Below, piece by piece: positions 7,023-15,529 of a stretch of DNA of 55,511 nt (its first letter is position 1; each line of letters opens with the position of its first letter). Below the pieces are notes generated by a model, which did not search any database, had not been told where the DNA came from, and saw only the letters and a program-made list of their open reading frames with translations. This stretch comes from Anaerococcus vaginalis (GTDB lineage Bacteria > Bacillota > Clostridia > Tissierellales > Peptoniphilaceae), in the NCBI GenBank assembly GCA_018363915.1, contig JAGZMY010000011.1, positions 1-55,511 on the forward strand. Direction: 5' to 3'. A program made the position numbers and the translations under genes.

Positions 7023-8140
7023 TGGGTGATCACGCAATATTATCTGCATCAAGTAGTTCACGCTGGATCCACTGTCCACCAAGCGTTAGGCTTTCTGAAA
7101 AATATGAAGATGAAGTTAGTCCCTATGCCCTTGAAGGCACCTCAGCTCATGCCTTAGCAGAATATAAACTAAAGAAGTTATTAGGCTTGGATCTCAAAGA
7201 TCCTACTGAAGATTTGGATTTTTATGATGAAGAAATGGATGAGTTAACTGAAGGATATGCCTCATATGTAACAGAAGTAATAAGTAGTTATGAAAGCCCA
7301 GCCGTATTTGTAGAAGAAAGGCTTGACCTATCAGAATATGTTAAGGAGTCTTTTGGTACAGCTGACTGTGTAGTTGTTGGAGGAAAAGAACTTCATGTAA
7401 TAGATCTAAAGTATGGTCAAGGAGTTTTAGTAGATGCTAAAGATAATTCACAACTCATGTTATATGGACTTGGTGCTCTGACTCTCTTCGATGGAATTTA
7501 TGATATCGAGAAAGTAGTTCTTCACATCTATCAACCAAGGAGATGCAATATCTCAACTTATGAAATTAAAAAGACAGAACTTTATAAGTGGGGAGAAACC
7601 ATACGAGAGATTGCTGAGAAAGCATATAGAGGCGAGGGAGAATTCTCTTGTGGAGAATGGTGCATATTCTGTAAAGCGAAGAATAAATGCAGGAAAAGAG
7701 CAGAAGAAAATCTAAAACTAGCACAAGAAGAATTTACCCTACCACCAGAACTATCTGATGATGAAATTGAAGAGATTTTACCAAGACTAGACGAAATGGA
7801 GCAATGGGTCAAAGATATCAAGGCCTATGCTTTAGAAAGAGCAATGAAGGGCCATAGATGGAAGAACCTAAAACTTGTCGAAGGCAGGTCAAATAGAAAA
7901 TACCGAGATGAAGATGAAGTTGTAAAAAAAGTAAAAGAACTGGGATTCAATCCCTTTGAAGAAAAGATACTTGGCATTACAGCAATGACTAAGTTACTTG
8001 GTAAGAAAGTCTTTGATGAAAATATTACAGACTTATTAGAAAAACCAAAAGGAAAGTTAACCTTAGTAAGTATTAGAGACAAACGAGAGGAAGTAAAAAT
8101 TGACAATGTTAAAGAAGAATTTGGAGTGGTTAAGGAATGA
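7022..8140 (+). CDS. DUF2800 Cas4-like PD-(D/E)XK exonuclease
   Basis: 372 residues. The start (SASSSSRWIHCPPSVRLSE) and EGTSAHALAEYKL are hallmarks of DUF2800. A nuclease core with Asp and Lys in VIDLKYGQG is near residue 127, and four cysteines (CGEWCIFCKAKNKC, about 210-223) fit the Fe-S cluster of Cas4/AddB-type nucleases. In phages this gene sits with a DUF2815 ssDNA-binding-like protein as a recombination pair; here that partner is next but one, separated by a homing endonuclease gene that overlaps both. Confidence 0.85.
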   Translation: MGDHAILSASSSSRWIHCPPSVRLSEKYEDEVSPYALEGTSAHALAEYKLKKLLGLDLKDPTEDLDFYDEEMDELTEGYASYVTEVISSYESPAVFVEERLDLSEYVKESFGTADCVVVGGKELHVIDLKYGQGVLVDAKDNSQLMLYGLGALTLFDGIYDIEKVVLHIYQPRRCNISTYEIKKTELYKWGETIREIAEKAYRGEGEFSCGEWCIFCKAKNKCRKRAEENLKLAQEEFTLPPELSDDEIEEILPRLDEMEQWVKDIKAYALERAMKGHRWKNLKLVEGRSNRKYRDEDEVVKKVKELGFNPFEEKILGITAMTKLLGKKVFDENITDLLEKPKGKLTLVSIRDKREEVKIDNVKEEFGVVKE

Positions 8141-8634
8141 AAAAAATACCACTTACAAAAGGACTTTATGCATTAGTTGACGATGAAGATTACAAAGAAC
8201 TATCAAAATACAAGTGGTTTGCCAGCGGTCATCCAGGTCAGTTATATGCCTGTAGACACAATCCAGAGAATAAATCTCGCCATATTAGAATGCATAGGCA
8301 AATTCTAAATGCTCCAGAGAATATGGAGGTAGATCATATTAATCTGAATAGACTAGATAATAGACGATCTAATTTAAGGTTAGCAACTCGACAAGAGAAT
8401 TCATTTAATAGAAAAAAGTTTAACAAGAAATCTCATTCGAAATATAAGGGAGTTACTTTTCACATAAGAGATAGATGTTGGCAAGCGTGCATCAGAGTAA
8501 ATGGCAAACACATTTATTTAGGTAGTTTTGATAAAGAAGTAGACGCTGCTATCGCATATAACGAAGCGGCAAAAAAGTATCATGGTAGATTTGCAAAATT
8601 AAATATAATTCAGGAGGAAAATTATGCAAAATAA
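8137..8634 (+). CDS. HNH homing endonuclease with AP2 DNA-binding domain
   Basis: 165 residues. The HNH core is MEVDHINLNRLDNRRSNLR followed by LATRQENSFNRK (about residues 65-98); an AP2/ERF-like domain (SKYKGVTFHIRDRCWQACI ... YLGSFDKEVDAAIAYNEAA) makes up the C-terminal third. This combination is a mobile free-standing endonuclease. It overlaps the upstream gene by ATGA and the downstream gene by 11 bases, so it has been fitted into the DUF2800-DUF2815 pair without breaking translation coupling. Confidence 0.88.
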   Translation: MKKIPLTKGLYALVDDEDYKELSKYKWFASGHPGQLYACRHNPENKSRHIRMHRQILNAPENMEVDHINLNRLDNRRSNLRLATRQENSFNRKKFNKKSHSKYKGVTFHIRDRCWQACIRVNGKHIYLGSFDKEVDAAIAYNEAAKKYHGRFAKLNIIQEENYAK

Positions 8635-9169
8635 AACAAAAGTAATTACAGGTGAAGTTAGATTATCATATTTTAACGGATGGGAACCAAAGTCAATCAA
8701 TGGTGGTAAAGAAAGATACTCAGTATCTGTCATTATTCCAAAGAGCGACCAAAAGACAATTGAGAAAATTGAAAAAGCAGTAGATGCTGCTATTGATGAA
8801 GGACTTTCTAAATTCAATGGAAAGAAACCTAATAAGAAAGCTATCAAACTTCCATTAAGAGATGGTGACACAGAAAAAGATGATGAGGCATATGCAGATG
8901 CATACTTCTTAAATGCCAATTCTATGACAGCACCTCAAATTGTGGATAGAAATGTAGAGCCAATTCTTGATAGGAGCGAAGTCTACTCAGGGGTTTATGC
9001 AAGGGTATCTCTTAACTTCTATGCCTACAATGTAAATGGCAATAAAGGAGTGGCCGTGGGCCTTGGAAATATTCAAAAACTAAGAGATGGACAACCTCTA
9101 GGAAATAGATCTAATGCAGCAGATGACTTTGATGCTATGGACGATGATGACGAAGATTTCTTAGCATAG
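8624..9169 (+). CDS. DUF2815 single-strand DNA-binding-like phage protein
   Basis: 181 residues beginning with KTKVITGEVRLSYFNGWEP and KERYSVSVIIPKSD, the DUF2815 signature, with an OB-fold-like pattern and a very acidic tail (DDFDAMDDDDEDF) as in SSB proteins. It is believed to act with the DUF2800 nuclease in phage recombination/replication. The ribosome site (AGGAGG) lies inside the end of the HNH gene. Confidence 0.85.
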   Translation: MQNKTKVITGEVRLSYFNGWEPKSINGGKERYSVSVIIPKSDQKTIEKIEKAVDAAIDEGLSKFNGKKPNKKAIKLPLRDGDTEKDDEAYADAYFLNANSMTAPQIVDRNVEPILDRSEVYSGVYARVSLNFYAYNVNGNKGVAVGLGNIQKLRDGQPLGNRSNAADDFDAMDDDDEDFLA

Positions 9170-9178
9170 GAGGTAGAA

Positions 9179-9379
9179 ATGGACTATTTAATTACAGCGA
9201 TAGTTTTAGCTATTTGGTCCTTTTTATGGTATAAGCTTGGATTTTTACAAGCTCAGCTAAAAGAACTAGATAGAGATATCAGAAAAATAGAAAAACAAAT
9301 AAAAGAAGATAGAAAAAATAATTTAGCAGAATTAACAAAGCTTAGTGATAGCTATGAAGAGATTGTCCATAGATCTTGA
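9179..9379 (+). CDS. Small membrane-anchored coiled-coil protein
   Basis: 66 residues: one N-terminal membrane segment (LITAIVLAIWSFLWYKLGF) and a charged helical tail of coiled-coil character (QLKELDRDIRKIEKQIKED). Good AGGAGG site. It overlaps the start of the polymerase gene by 26 bases. Function unknown; could tether a replication component to the membrane. Confidence 0.6.
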   Translation: MDYLITAIVLAIWSFLWYKLGFLQAQLKELDRDIRKIEKQIKEDRKNNLAELTKLSDSYEEIVHRS

Positions 9380-12212
9380 GACATTCTCTTCAATTGATTT
9401 AGGCAAAAGTGGTGTATACAAATATGCCGAGAGTGAGGATTTTGAAATCCTCCTCTTTGCCTACTCTATTGATGATGAAGAAGTTAAGGTCATAGATTTA
9501 GCAAGTGGAGAGATTATTCCTAAAGAAATATTAGCAGCACTTAGTGATGAAAGCGTAGAAAAGTGGGCCTTTAATGCAAACTTTGAAAGGGTGTGTCTAT
9601 CTAGGTTTTTAGGTAAGAGACTAAAACCTCAAGGCTGGTATTGTACCATGATTTGGTCAGCTTATCTTGGTCTACCTCTATCTCTTGAAAAAGTAGGAGA
9701 GGTTTTGAAGCTAGATAAGCAAAAGATGAATGAAGGCAAGGCCCTTATAAGATATTTTTCTATTCCATGTAAACCTACTAAAACCAATGGTATGAGGACA
9801 AGAAATCTACCACATCATGATTTAGAAAAGTGGTCTACCTTCAAGGAATATAACAAAAGAGATGTGGAAACAGAAATGGCGATTAAGAAAAAATTATCAG
9901 CATTCCCTATGCCTCAATCAGAATGGGAAAACTACTGGATAGACCAAAACATCAACGGCAGAGGAATTTTAATTGATGAAGTTTTAGTTGATTCAGCTAT
10001 TAAATTTGATGAAATCTTACGAGAAGAAAACATGGATAGAGCCATAGAGTTAACTAACCTTGAGAATCCAAATTCTCCCTTACAGCTTAAAGAATGGCTT
10101 AATAAAAAAGGCTTAGAGATAGATTCTTTAGCTAAGAAAGATGTAGAGTCTGCTCTTAAAAATGCTGAAGGAGATATTAAAGAAGTATTGGAACTTAGAC
10201 AGGAATTATCTAAGTCTTCAGTTAGAAAATATGATGCTATGAAAAATGTAAAAGGAAAAGATAATCGAGCAAGGGGTCTGATCCAATTTTATGGAGCAAA
10301 TAGAACTGGAAGATATTCAGGCAGGCTTATTCAAGTTCAAAATTTAAGAAGGAACAATCTAAAAGATTTAGACCTAGCTAGAAGTCTTGTAAAAAATAGA
10401 GATTATGAAACTATGGAAATTCTCTATGAATCCCCTTCTGATATTTTATCCCAATTAATAAGGACAGCCTTTATACCAAAAGAAGGCTCAAGGTTTATTA
10501 TTTCAGACTTTTCAGCAATCGAGGCTCGTGTCCTCGCATGGATTGCAGGAGAACAATGGGTGCTAGATGCCTTTGAAAATGGAGAAGATATCTATTGCAG
10601 AACGGCATCGAGGATGTTTGGAGTACCAGTTGAAAAGCATGGAGTAAATGGACATCTCAGACAAAAAGGAAAGATAGCGACTTTAGCTTGTATTGCTGAA
10701 GGCGAGTTGGTTCTTACAGATAAGGGGTTAGTTCCTATAGAAAAACTTACAAAAGCTCATAAATTATGGGATGGAGAAAACTGGGTTTCACATGATGGAG
10801 TTATATATAAGGGGATAGGAGAAGTGATTGAATATGATGGGCTTAGAGCAACAAAAGACCATATCGTATGGATTGAGGGGCAAGAAAAGCCAATACAATT
10901 TGGAGAAGCTGCCGCCAGCGGAGCACATCTCCTACAATCAGGAGATGGTAGGAGAGCAATACGGGTGCGTGAAGATTATAAGTCCAGAAAAAAGATGGGC
11001 GAAAAATTGGAATTCTTGTTATGTCCTCACAAGATGTCAAGGCTGTGGAAGCATTCAATGGCAAGACAGGGGAAATTTAACAACAGGAAGGTCAAAAGGA
11101 TGTCAAGCTTGCTCCCAGCCAAGACAAATTCCACGATGGTTGGACAGAAGGCTAACAGCAGCAAAGCAAAGGTGTACCAACCAAAAAGATCCAGAGTTCA
11201 AAAACTATGGAGAAAGAGGAATAAAATTCAAGTTTCCATCAATTCTAGAGGCAGGTCTTTATTTAATAGAAAGATTTGGATTGCCAAAAAGAGAACTAGA
11301 AATAGACAGAATAGACAACAATGGGCATTACGAAAGAGGCAACTTAAGATTTGCGACTCGTATAGAGAATGCTTCGAACAAGAGAAATACTGTATTAACA
11401 GAATTTCATCAAAAATACTGGCCTTATGCACGAAGTGTTGTTATAAGGAAACTTTCAAAAGGATTAAGCCGAGACGAAATTATAGAAGATGCAGAATTAG
11501 CTGTATTCGAGAAAAGAAAAAATTGGAAAGGTATAGAAGCAAGACTAGACTTTATGATATACGAAATGCCGGAAAGAATAACCGTTTTACCGTATCAGGG
11601 AAATTAGTTCACAACTGTGGTTATCAAGGAGCCTTAGGTGCTCTTAAAGCAATGGGTGGTATTGAGATGGGTTTATCTGAAGATGAACTTCAATCAATAG
11701 TTGATTCCTGGCGAGAGGCTAATCCAAATATAGTGAGTCTTTGGTGGGACATAGATTCAGTCGTAAAAAGAGTTGTAAAGACTAGAACTAAAGAAGAATA
11801 TAAGAGCCTAGTTATTAGCTATGAAAAAGGCATTCTTTTCATAGAACTACCCTCAAAAAGAAGACTTGCTTATCCAAAAGCAAAAATAGGGATGAATCGA
11901 TTTGGTGGAGAGTCAATAGTCTATGAAGGAATCGTAGTAGGAAATAAGTGGGATAAGATTGAATCTTACGGCGGGAAATTTGCTGAGAATATAGTTCAAG
12001 CTATCGCAAGGGATATTCTCGCTGAGTCTATGATGAGACTTGAGAAAAAAGGATTTAATATCGTCATGCATATTCATGACGAAGTTGTTATAGAAAGTGA
12101 TTCATCTAGTATCGAGGAAGTAAATCAAATTATGTCCATAGTTCCTAGTTGGGCACCTGGACTTATCTTAGATGCAGATGGATTTGAAAGTGAATTTTAT
12201 AAAAAAGACTAA
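9354..12212 (+). CDS. Family A phage DNA polymerase containing an intein
   Basis: The frame runs unbroken for 952 codons from the ATG at 9354 (MKRLSIDLETFSS; an upstream in-frame GTG at 9345 is less likely). The N-terminal part is a 3'-5' exonuclease (SIDLET, DxE), the middle has polymerase motif A (DFSAIEARVLAWI) and the end motif C (MHIHDEVVIE). Motif B (KIATLA / CGYQGALGALKAMGG) is split by an intein at 10689-11615; after splicing the polymerase would be about 643 residues, normal for phage Pol I-like enzymes. It replicates the phage genome. The region 10945-11607 also codes, in the +1 frame, for an HNH endonuclease. Confidence 0.9.
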   Translation: MKRLSIDLETFSSIDLGKSGVYKYAESEDFEILLFAYSIDDEEVKVIDLASGEIIPKEILAALSDESVEKWAFNANFERVCLSRFLGKRLKPQGWYCTMIWSAYLGLPLSLEKVGEVLKLDKQKMNEGKALIRYFSIPCKPTKTNGMRTRNLPHHDLEKWSTFKEYNKRDVETEMAIKKKLSAFPMPQSEWENYWIDQNINGRGILIDEVLVDSAIKFDEILREENMDRAIELTNLENPNSPLQLKEWLNKKGLEIDSLAKKDVESALKNAEGDIKEVLELRQELSKSSVRKYDAMKNVKGKDNRARGLIQFYGANRTGRYSGRLIQVQNLRRNNLKDLDLARSLVKNRDYETMEILYESPSDILSQLIRTAFIPKEGSRFIISDFSAIEARVLAWIAGEQWVLDAFENGEDIYCRTASRMFGVPVEKHGVNGHLRQKGKIATLACIAEGELVLTDKGLVPIEKLTKAHKLWDGENWVSHDGVIYKGIGEVIEYDGLRATKDHIVWIEGQEKPIQFGEAAASGAHLLQSGDGRRAIRVREDYKSRKKMGEKLEFLLCPHKMSRLWKHSMARQGKFNNRKVKRMSSLLPAKTNSTMVGQKANSSKAKVYQPKRSRVQKLWRKRNKIQVSINSRGRSLFNRKIWIAKKRTRNRQNRQQWALRKRQLKICDSYRECFEQEKYCINRISSKILALCTKCCYKETFKRIKPRRNYRRCRISCIREKKKLERYRSKTRLYDIRNAGKNNRFTVSGKLVHNCGYQGALGALKAMGGIEMGLSEDELQSIVDSWREANPNIVSLWWDIDSVVKRVVKTRTKEEYKSLVISYEKGILFIELPSKRRLAYPKAKIGMNRFGGESIVYEGIVVGNKWDKIESYGGKFAENIVQAIARDILAESMMRLEKKGFNIVMHIHDEVVIESDSSSIEEVNQIMSIVPSWAPGLILDADGFESEFYKKD
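10689..11615 (+). other. Intein in polymerase motif B (309 residues)
   Basis: It starts with Cys (codon 10689-10691; block A CIAEGELVLTDKGLVPIEKL), has block B with T and H in LRATKDHIVWI, and ends with blocks F/G (YDIRNAGKNNRFTV, GKLVHN) followed by Cys+1 (11616). All residues needed for splicing are present. Between about residue 95 and 285 of the intein the polymerase frame translates into a Lys/Arg-rich, almost acid-free filler, because the DNA there encodes an HNH endonuclease in another frame. The frame nevertheless stays open throughout, as splicing requires. Confidence 0.88.
10945..11607 (+). CDS. HNH homing endonuclease nested out of frame inside the intein
   Basis: 220 residues in the +1 frame relative to the polymerase. 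It starts at the natural family N-terminus (MVGEQYGCVKII, cf. the common GxxFGRLTVI start), has a zinc-binding part (CQGCGSIQ, GRSKGCQAC) and the HNH core ELEIDRIDNNGHYERGNLR followed by FATRIENASNKRN. The ATG is directly preceded by CAGGAG. The C-terminal tail reads through the DNA of intein blocks F and G and stops at TAG 11605-11607, 8 bases before the intein ends. It would promote spread of the intein by cutting intein-free alleles. Confidence 0.82.
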   Translation: MVGEQYGCVKIISPEKRWAKNWNSCYVLTRCQGCGSIQWQDRGNLTTGRSKGCQACSQPRQIPRWLDRRLTAAKQRCTNQKDPEFKNYGERGIKFKFPSILEAGLYLIERFGLPKRELEIDRIDNNGHYERGNLRFATRIENASNKRNTVLTEFHQKYWPYARSVVIRKLSKGLSRDEIIEDAELAVFEKRKNWKGIEARLDFMIYEMPERITVLPYQGN

Positions 12213-12225
12213 GGGAGGGTTATTC

Positions 12226-12426
12226 ATGTTTTATGTTAAAGAAAAAATAAATGATGCCATGGAAGTAAGCATTGAAATAAATGATGAGAATGTATTTTGC
12301 ACCTGTCCAAAGTGCGGAAAAGAAGTTCGAGTAGAATTAAATAAAGTATTGGAAGATGGCGATTTATTTTCTACCCAAGTTTGCTGTAATACTTGTAGTG
12401 AAACAATGAGGGATATTTATGAATAA
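12226..12426 (+). CDS. Small zinc-finger phage protein
   Basis: 66 residues. Two Cys pairs (CTCPKC and CCNTC, with preceding Cys) make a probable zinc ribbon. The ATG at 12226 is chosen because GGGAGG lies 8 bases upstream; the reading frame is open further back into the polymerase gene but without a ribosome site. It overlaps the next gene by 8 bases. Function unknown. Confidence 0.7.
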   Translation: MFYVKEKINDAMEVSIEINDENVFCTCPKCGKEVRVELNKVLEDGDLFSTQVCCNTCSETMRDIYE

Positions 12427-12805
12427 AGAATTATACAACAGGAGTGGGTGCAAGGACCCCACTCCTTATCAAGCAATTAAAAATGCAGAGAAGAGATACT
12501 ATCCCTTGGTATATATCTGCAGTCCATTTTCTGGAGATGTAGAAAATAATGTAATCAAGGCACAGAAGTATTCTCGCTATGCTTTGGATAAAGGAAATAT
12601 ACCCATAGCACCGCATCTTTTATTTCCTCAGTTTATGAGTGATGAAAGTGAGAGAAGACTTGCCATGCATTTTAATTATGTCCTTCTTGGAAAATGTAAA
12701 GAAGTATGGGTCTTTGGTGACTATATAAGCACTGGAATGGCAGAAGAAATAAAGATTGCTGAGAAGAGGAAAATGAAGATTCGATATATAAAGGAGGTAT
12801 CCTAA
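12419..12805 (+). CDS. DUF4406-like / nucleoside 2-deoxyribosyltransferase-like protein
   Basis: 128 residues with the Rossmann-like start VYICSPFSGDVENNV and the later pattern GDYISTGMAEEIKIAEKRK seen in DUF4406/DUF7768 proteins, which share the fold of nucleoside 2-deoxyribosyltransferases. A role in nucleotide metabolism during phage replication is plausible but unproven. Sits between the polymerase and the primase-helicase in an unbroken operon. Confidence 0.75.
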   Translation: MNKELYNRSGCKDPTPYQAIKNAEKRYYPLVYICSPFSGDVENNVIKAQKYSRYALDKGNIPIAPHLLFPQFMSDESERRLAMHFNYVLLGKCKEVWVFGDYISTGMAEEIKIAEKRKMKIRYIKEVS

Positions 12806-15007
12806 TTGAAAATATATGCCTCAAATCAAATAGGAGTGGAGTCAAATTGTGTTTATCCAAATGAGGTCAATGCAGTAGATGTTAGGTCATTTGAGAAAGC
12901 TGCGAGTTTTGATCATGTAATGGCTAAGTATAAAAATTCATACAGGTCCAATGATAATTTTATAGAGTCAGAATGTGTTCCCATGGATATAGACAACGAC
13001 CATTCAGAAAATCCAGACGATTGGATTTCAGCTAATGATTTGAAGGGAATATTTGACGGAGTTAAATTTGTCATAGTTTACAGCAGAAACCATAGAAAAG
13101 AAAAAAATGGGAAAGCTGCAAGACCAAGAATGCACATATATTTTCCAATTCCTAAGATTACAAATTTAGCTGAATATGTAGGAATAAAAGAAAGCTTGGC
13201 GGAGACTTATACTTTCTTTGATGGTAATGCCTTAGATGGAGCGAGGTTTTTCTTTGGAGTTAAGAATCCTGCTGTTGAAATAGTTAGGGGAAGAAAATAT
13301 ATAACAGAAATTCTAAAAGATGACTTTGAAGACTTCGATAACTCTCAAGACTTAATTCAGCAAGGCTCTAGAAATTCAACTATGAACCATTTTGCTGGTA
13401 GGGTTCTAATTCGATATGGAAAGACAGATGAGGCGAGAGAACTATTCGATAAAAAAGCCAGCCTTTGTTCTCCACCACTAGAAGATGAGGAGTTAGAACA
13501 AATATGGAAGTCTGCTTGTAAGTTCTATAAAAAGGTAGCTGCAAGTGAAGATTATGTTCCACCAGAAGAATACAATGAAAGATATGAGGAATATAAGCCT
13601 GAGAAACTTACAGATATAGCAATGGCTGAAATCTTTACTAAGCATAACAAAGATAAAGCTATCTACACGATATCTCAAGGCTGGCTTTATTGGACGGGCA
13701 AGAAATGGGAAGATTCTGAACTAAAAGTAATGAGTCTTTATATGGAGACTGCCAAAAAAGTTTTAGAAAATGCAAGCATTGAATTTAAAGAGACCTATCA
13801 AGAATTAGCAGATGCTGAAATGATGGGAAATAAGGAAGAAAAGGCACAAGCAAAGTTAAAAGTAAATACTGCAAAAGCCTATCTCAATTTTGCTAAAAAA
13901 ATGAACGACCACGGAAAAGTATCTGGAATATTAAAACTAGCTAAGTCGTTGTTAGAAGTTAAAAATGAAAAACTTGATGCAGATGCTTTTATTTTAAATA
14001 CACCTGTTGGAGTTATTGATTTAAAAACAAGTGAAATAAAAGAGCATGACCCGTCTTACTATTGCACGAAGATGACTGCCCTAGCTCCAAGTAAGGATAA
14101 TATGGATATGTGGATAGCTACTTTAAGGGATGTAACTGGTGGAGATGATGAGTTTATTAATTTTTTAAAGTTCCATGCAGGGTCTACATTAATAGGTCAT
14201 GTTTATGAAGAAGCACTCCTTATAGCTTACGGAGATGGAGGAAATGGGAAGTCTACTGTTTTTAACTCTGAGGCTCATGTTCTTGGAGACTATGCAGGTA
14301 AAATCCCAGCTGAGTCTTTAACAACAAGAGCAAAGAATGTGAAGGTTGATCTTGCAGAGTTATGTGGCAAAAGATTTATTCTAGCCTCTGAAACAGAAGA
14401 GGGTCAAAGACTGTCAAGTTCTATGCTAAAGCAGATAGCAAGTGTTGATGATATTTCAGCAGAAAGAAAATACTATGCACCCTTTTCATTTACGCCAACG
14501 CATTCTACTATTCTCTATACAAATCATCTACCAAAGGTGGGCTCTAATGATCGAGGAACTTGGAGAAGAATTGAGGTGGCTCCATTTTCTGTAGCTATTA
14601 AAAATCCTAAGACAGACTATATAGATAAGCTTCTAGAAAAAGCAGGTGGGGCAATTCTACAGTGGATGATTGAAGGAGCAAAAGAATATATAGATGCAGG
14701 CTTTAAATATCCAAAGTGTAATGTTGTAGATGATGCTAAAAGATCATATAAAGAAGAAAATGACTGGATAAACCATTTTATTTCAGATAAATGCATAAAA
14801 GGAACAAATTATAAAGAGATGAGTGCAAGGTTATATCAAGTTTATCGTGAGTGGGCTGGTTCAAATGGAGAATACATTAGGAATAATAGAGATTTTTCAC
14901 GAGCCCTTATAGCAGAAGGTTATGAAAAGAAAAGGACAAATAGGGGAATTGAATGGGGTGGTATAACCATCAATGATTTAATGGAGTCGGAAGACGACTT
15001 TTTATAA
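12806..15007 (+). CDS. Prim-pol / D5-type replicative helicase (P4 family primase)
   Basis: 733 residues from a TTG start 7 bases after AAAGGAGG. The N-terminal ~300 residues look like an archaeo-eukaryotic prim-pol domain (metal-binding MDIDND, PRMHIYFPIP). The middle holds a D5_N-like region, and the C-terminal half a superfamily 3 helicase with Walker A (YGDGGNGKSTVF, about 475-486) and NHLPKV as the expected sensor. This one protein would supply priming and unwinding for phage replication beside the family A polymerase. Confidence 0.88.
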   Translation: MKIYASNQIGVESNCVYPNEVNAVDVRSFEKAASFDHVMAKYKNSYRSNDNFIESECVPMDIDNDHSENPDDWISANDLKGIFDGVKFVIVYSRNHRKEKNGKAARPRMHIYFPIPKITNLAEYVGIKESLAETYTFFDGNALDGARFFFGVKNPAVEIVRGRKYITEILKDDFEDFDNSQDLIQQGSRNSTMNHFAGRVLIRYGKTDEARELFDKKASLCSPPLEDEELEQIWKSACKFYKKVAASEDYVPPEEYNERYEEYKPEKLTDIAMAEIFTKHNKDKAIYTISQGWLYWTGKKWEDSELKVMSLYMETAKKVLENASIEFKETYQELADAEMMGNKEEKAQAKLKVNTAKAYLNFAKKMNDHGKVSGILKLAKSLLEVKNEKLDADAFILNTPVGVIDLKTSEIKEHDPSYYCTKMTALAPSKDNMDMWIATLRDVTGGDDEFINFLKFHAGSTLIGHVYEEALLIAYGDGGNGKSTVFNSEAHVLGDYAGKIPAESLTTRAKNVKVDLAELCGKRFILASETEEGQRLSSSMLKQIASVDDISAERKYYAPFSFTPTHSTILYTNHLPKVGSNDRGTWRRIEVAPFSVAIKNPKTDYIDKLLEKAGGAILQWMIEGAKEYIDAGFKYPKCNVVDDAKRSYKEENDWINHFISDKCIKGTNYKEMSARLYQVYREWAGSNGEYIRNNRDFSRALIAEGYEKKRTNRGIEWGGITINDLMESEDDFL

Positions 15008-15271
15008 ATGCATCTTAGTGTAGCATTTATAGGCTAAATAAAGATGATTGTAGAGAAAAAAGTTTTTCTTAATTAATGAAAAATGTATACACTAAACTAC
15101 AAAAAGACATGACTATTTACACTTGACTTAACAGTAAAATGGCTTAATATACGCATTTTGTATGGTGTGAATAGTTATAGCCTACTTTCTTTTATATATT
15201 ATTTTTATTATCTCGTGTAAAAGGTTTATATATAGCTACACTATACAACACTTAAAAAAAATGGAGGATTT
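15003..15271. other. Gene-free AT-rich region with repeats: candidate origin or control region
   Basis: It contains a 9-bp hairpin overlapping the primase stop (TATAAATGC/GCATTTATA, 15003-15031), TAGTGTAGC (15016-15024) with its exact inverse GCTACACTA (15235-15243), a further TACACTA (15088-15094), and a promoter TTGACT-N16-TAATAT (15123-15150) reading rightward. No gene fits. The position next to the primase-helicase makes a replication origin plausible. Confidence 0.4.
15123..15150 (+). promoter_or_regulatory. Promoter of the YozE-like/VRR-NUC/SNF2 operon
   Basis: TTGACT (15123-15128), 16-base spacer, TAATAT (15145-15150). Confidence 0.6.
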
Positions 15272-15529
15272 ATGAATTTCTATAACTACATGATGAAAAA
15301 TCACTTAAATGAAAAGTCTCCAAGAGGAGATTTAGCAAGAGATATGAAGGAAGATAGAGACTTTCCTAAAAATAAAACAGGGAAATTTAAGGGCTGGAAA
15401 AGACTGATTAAAAATTATTTAGAAAGTCAGGGTGCTTGTTATGATTGTATGATAACTTTTGAGAACGCATGGAGGGAGTATGAAAATTGCGAGAGAAAGA
15501 GATTGAATCTGCCCTTGTTAAAAGAGTAA
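15272..15529 (+). CDS. YozE SAM-like fold protein
   Basis: 85 residues. FYNYMMKNHLN, SPRGDLARDMKEDRDFPK and FENAWREYE match the short helical YozE_SAM_like family (PF06855) of Firmicutes and their phages. AATGGAGG lies before the ATG. Biochemical role unknown; its tail overlaps the next gene by 43 bases. Confidence 0.8.
   Translation: MNFYNYMMKNHLNEKSPRGDLARDMKEDRDFPKNKTGKFKGWKRLIKNYLESQGACYDCMITFENAWREYENCERKRLNLPLLKE

Noticed and set aside
10828..10944. Longer start for the nested HNH gene
   Set aside because: The extra codons lie over intein block B and look non-coding in that frame; the family N-terminus begins at MVGEQYG (10945).
10689..11615. Group I intron or split polymerase gene
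   Set aside because: The frame is continuous and has protein-splicing blocks A, B, F and G with Cys1, HN and Cys+1, so an intein explains it.
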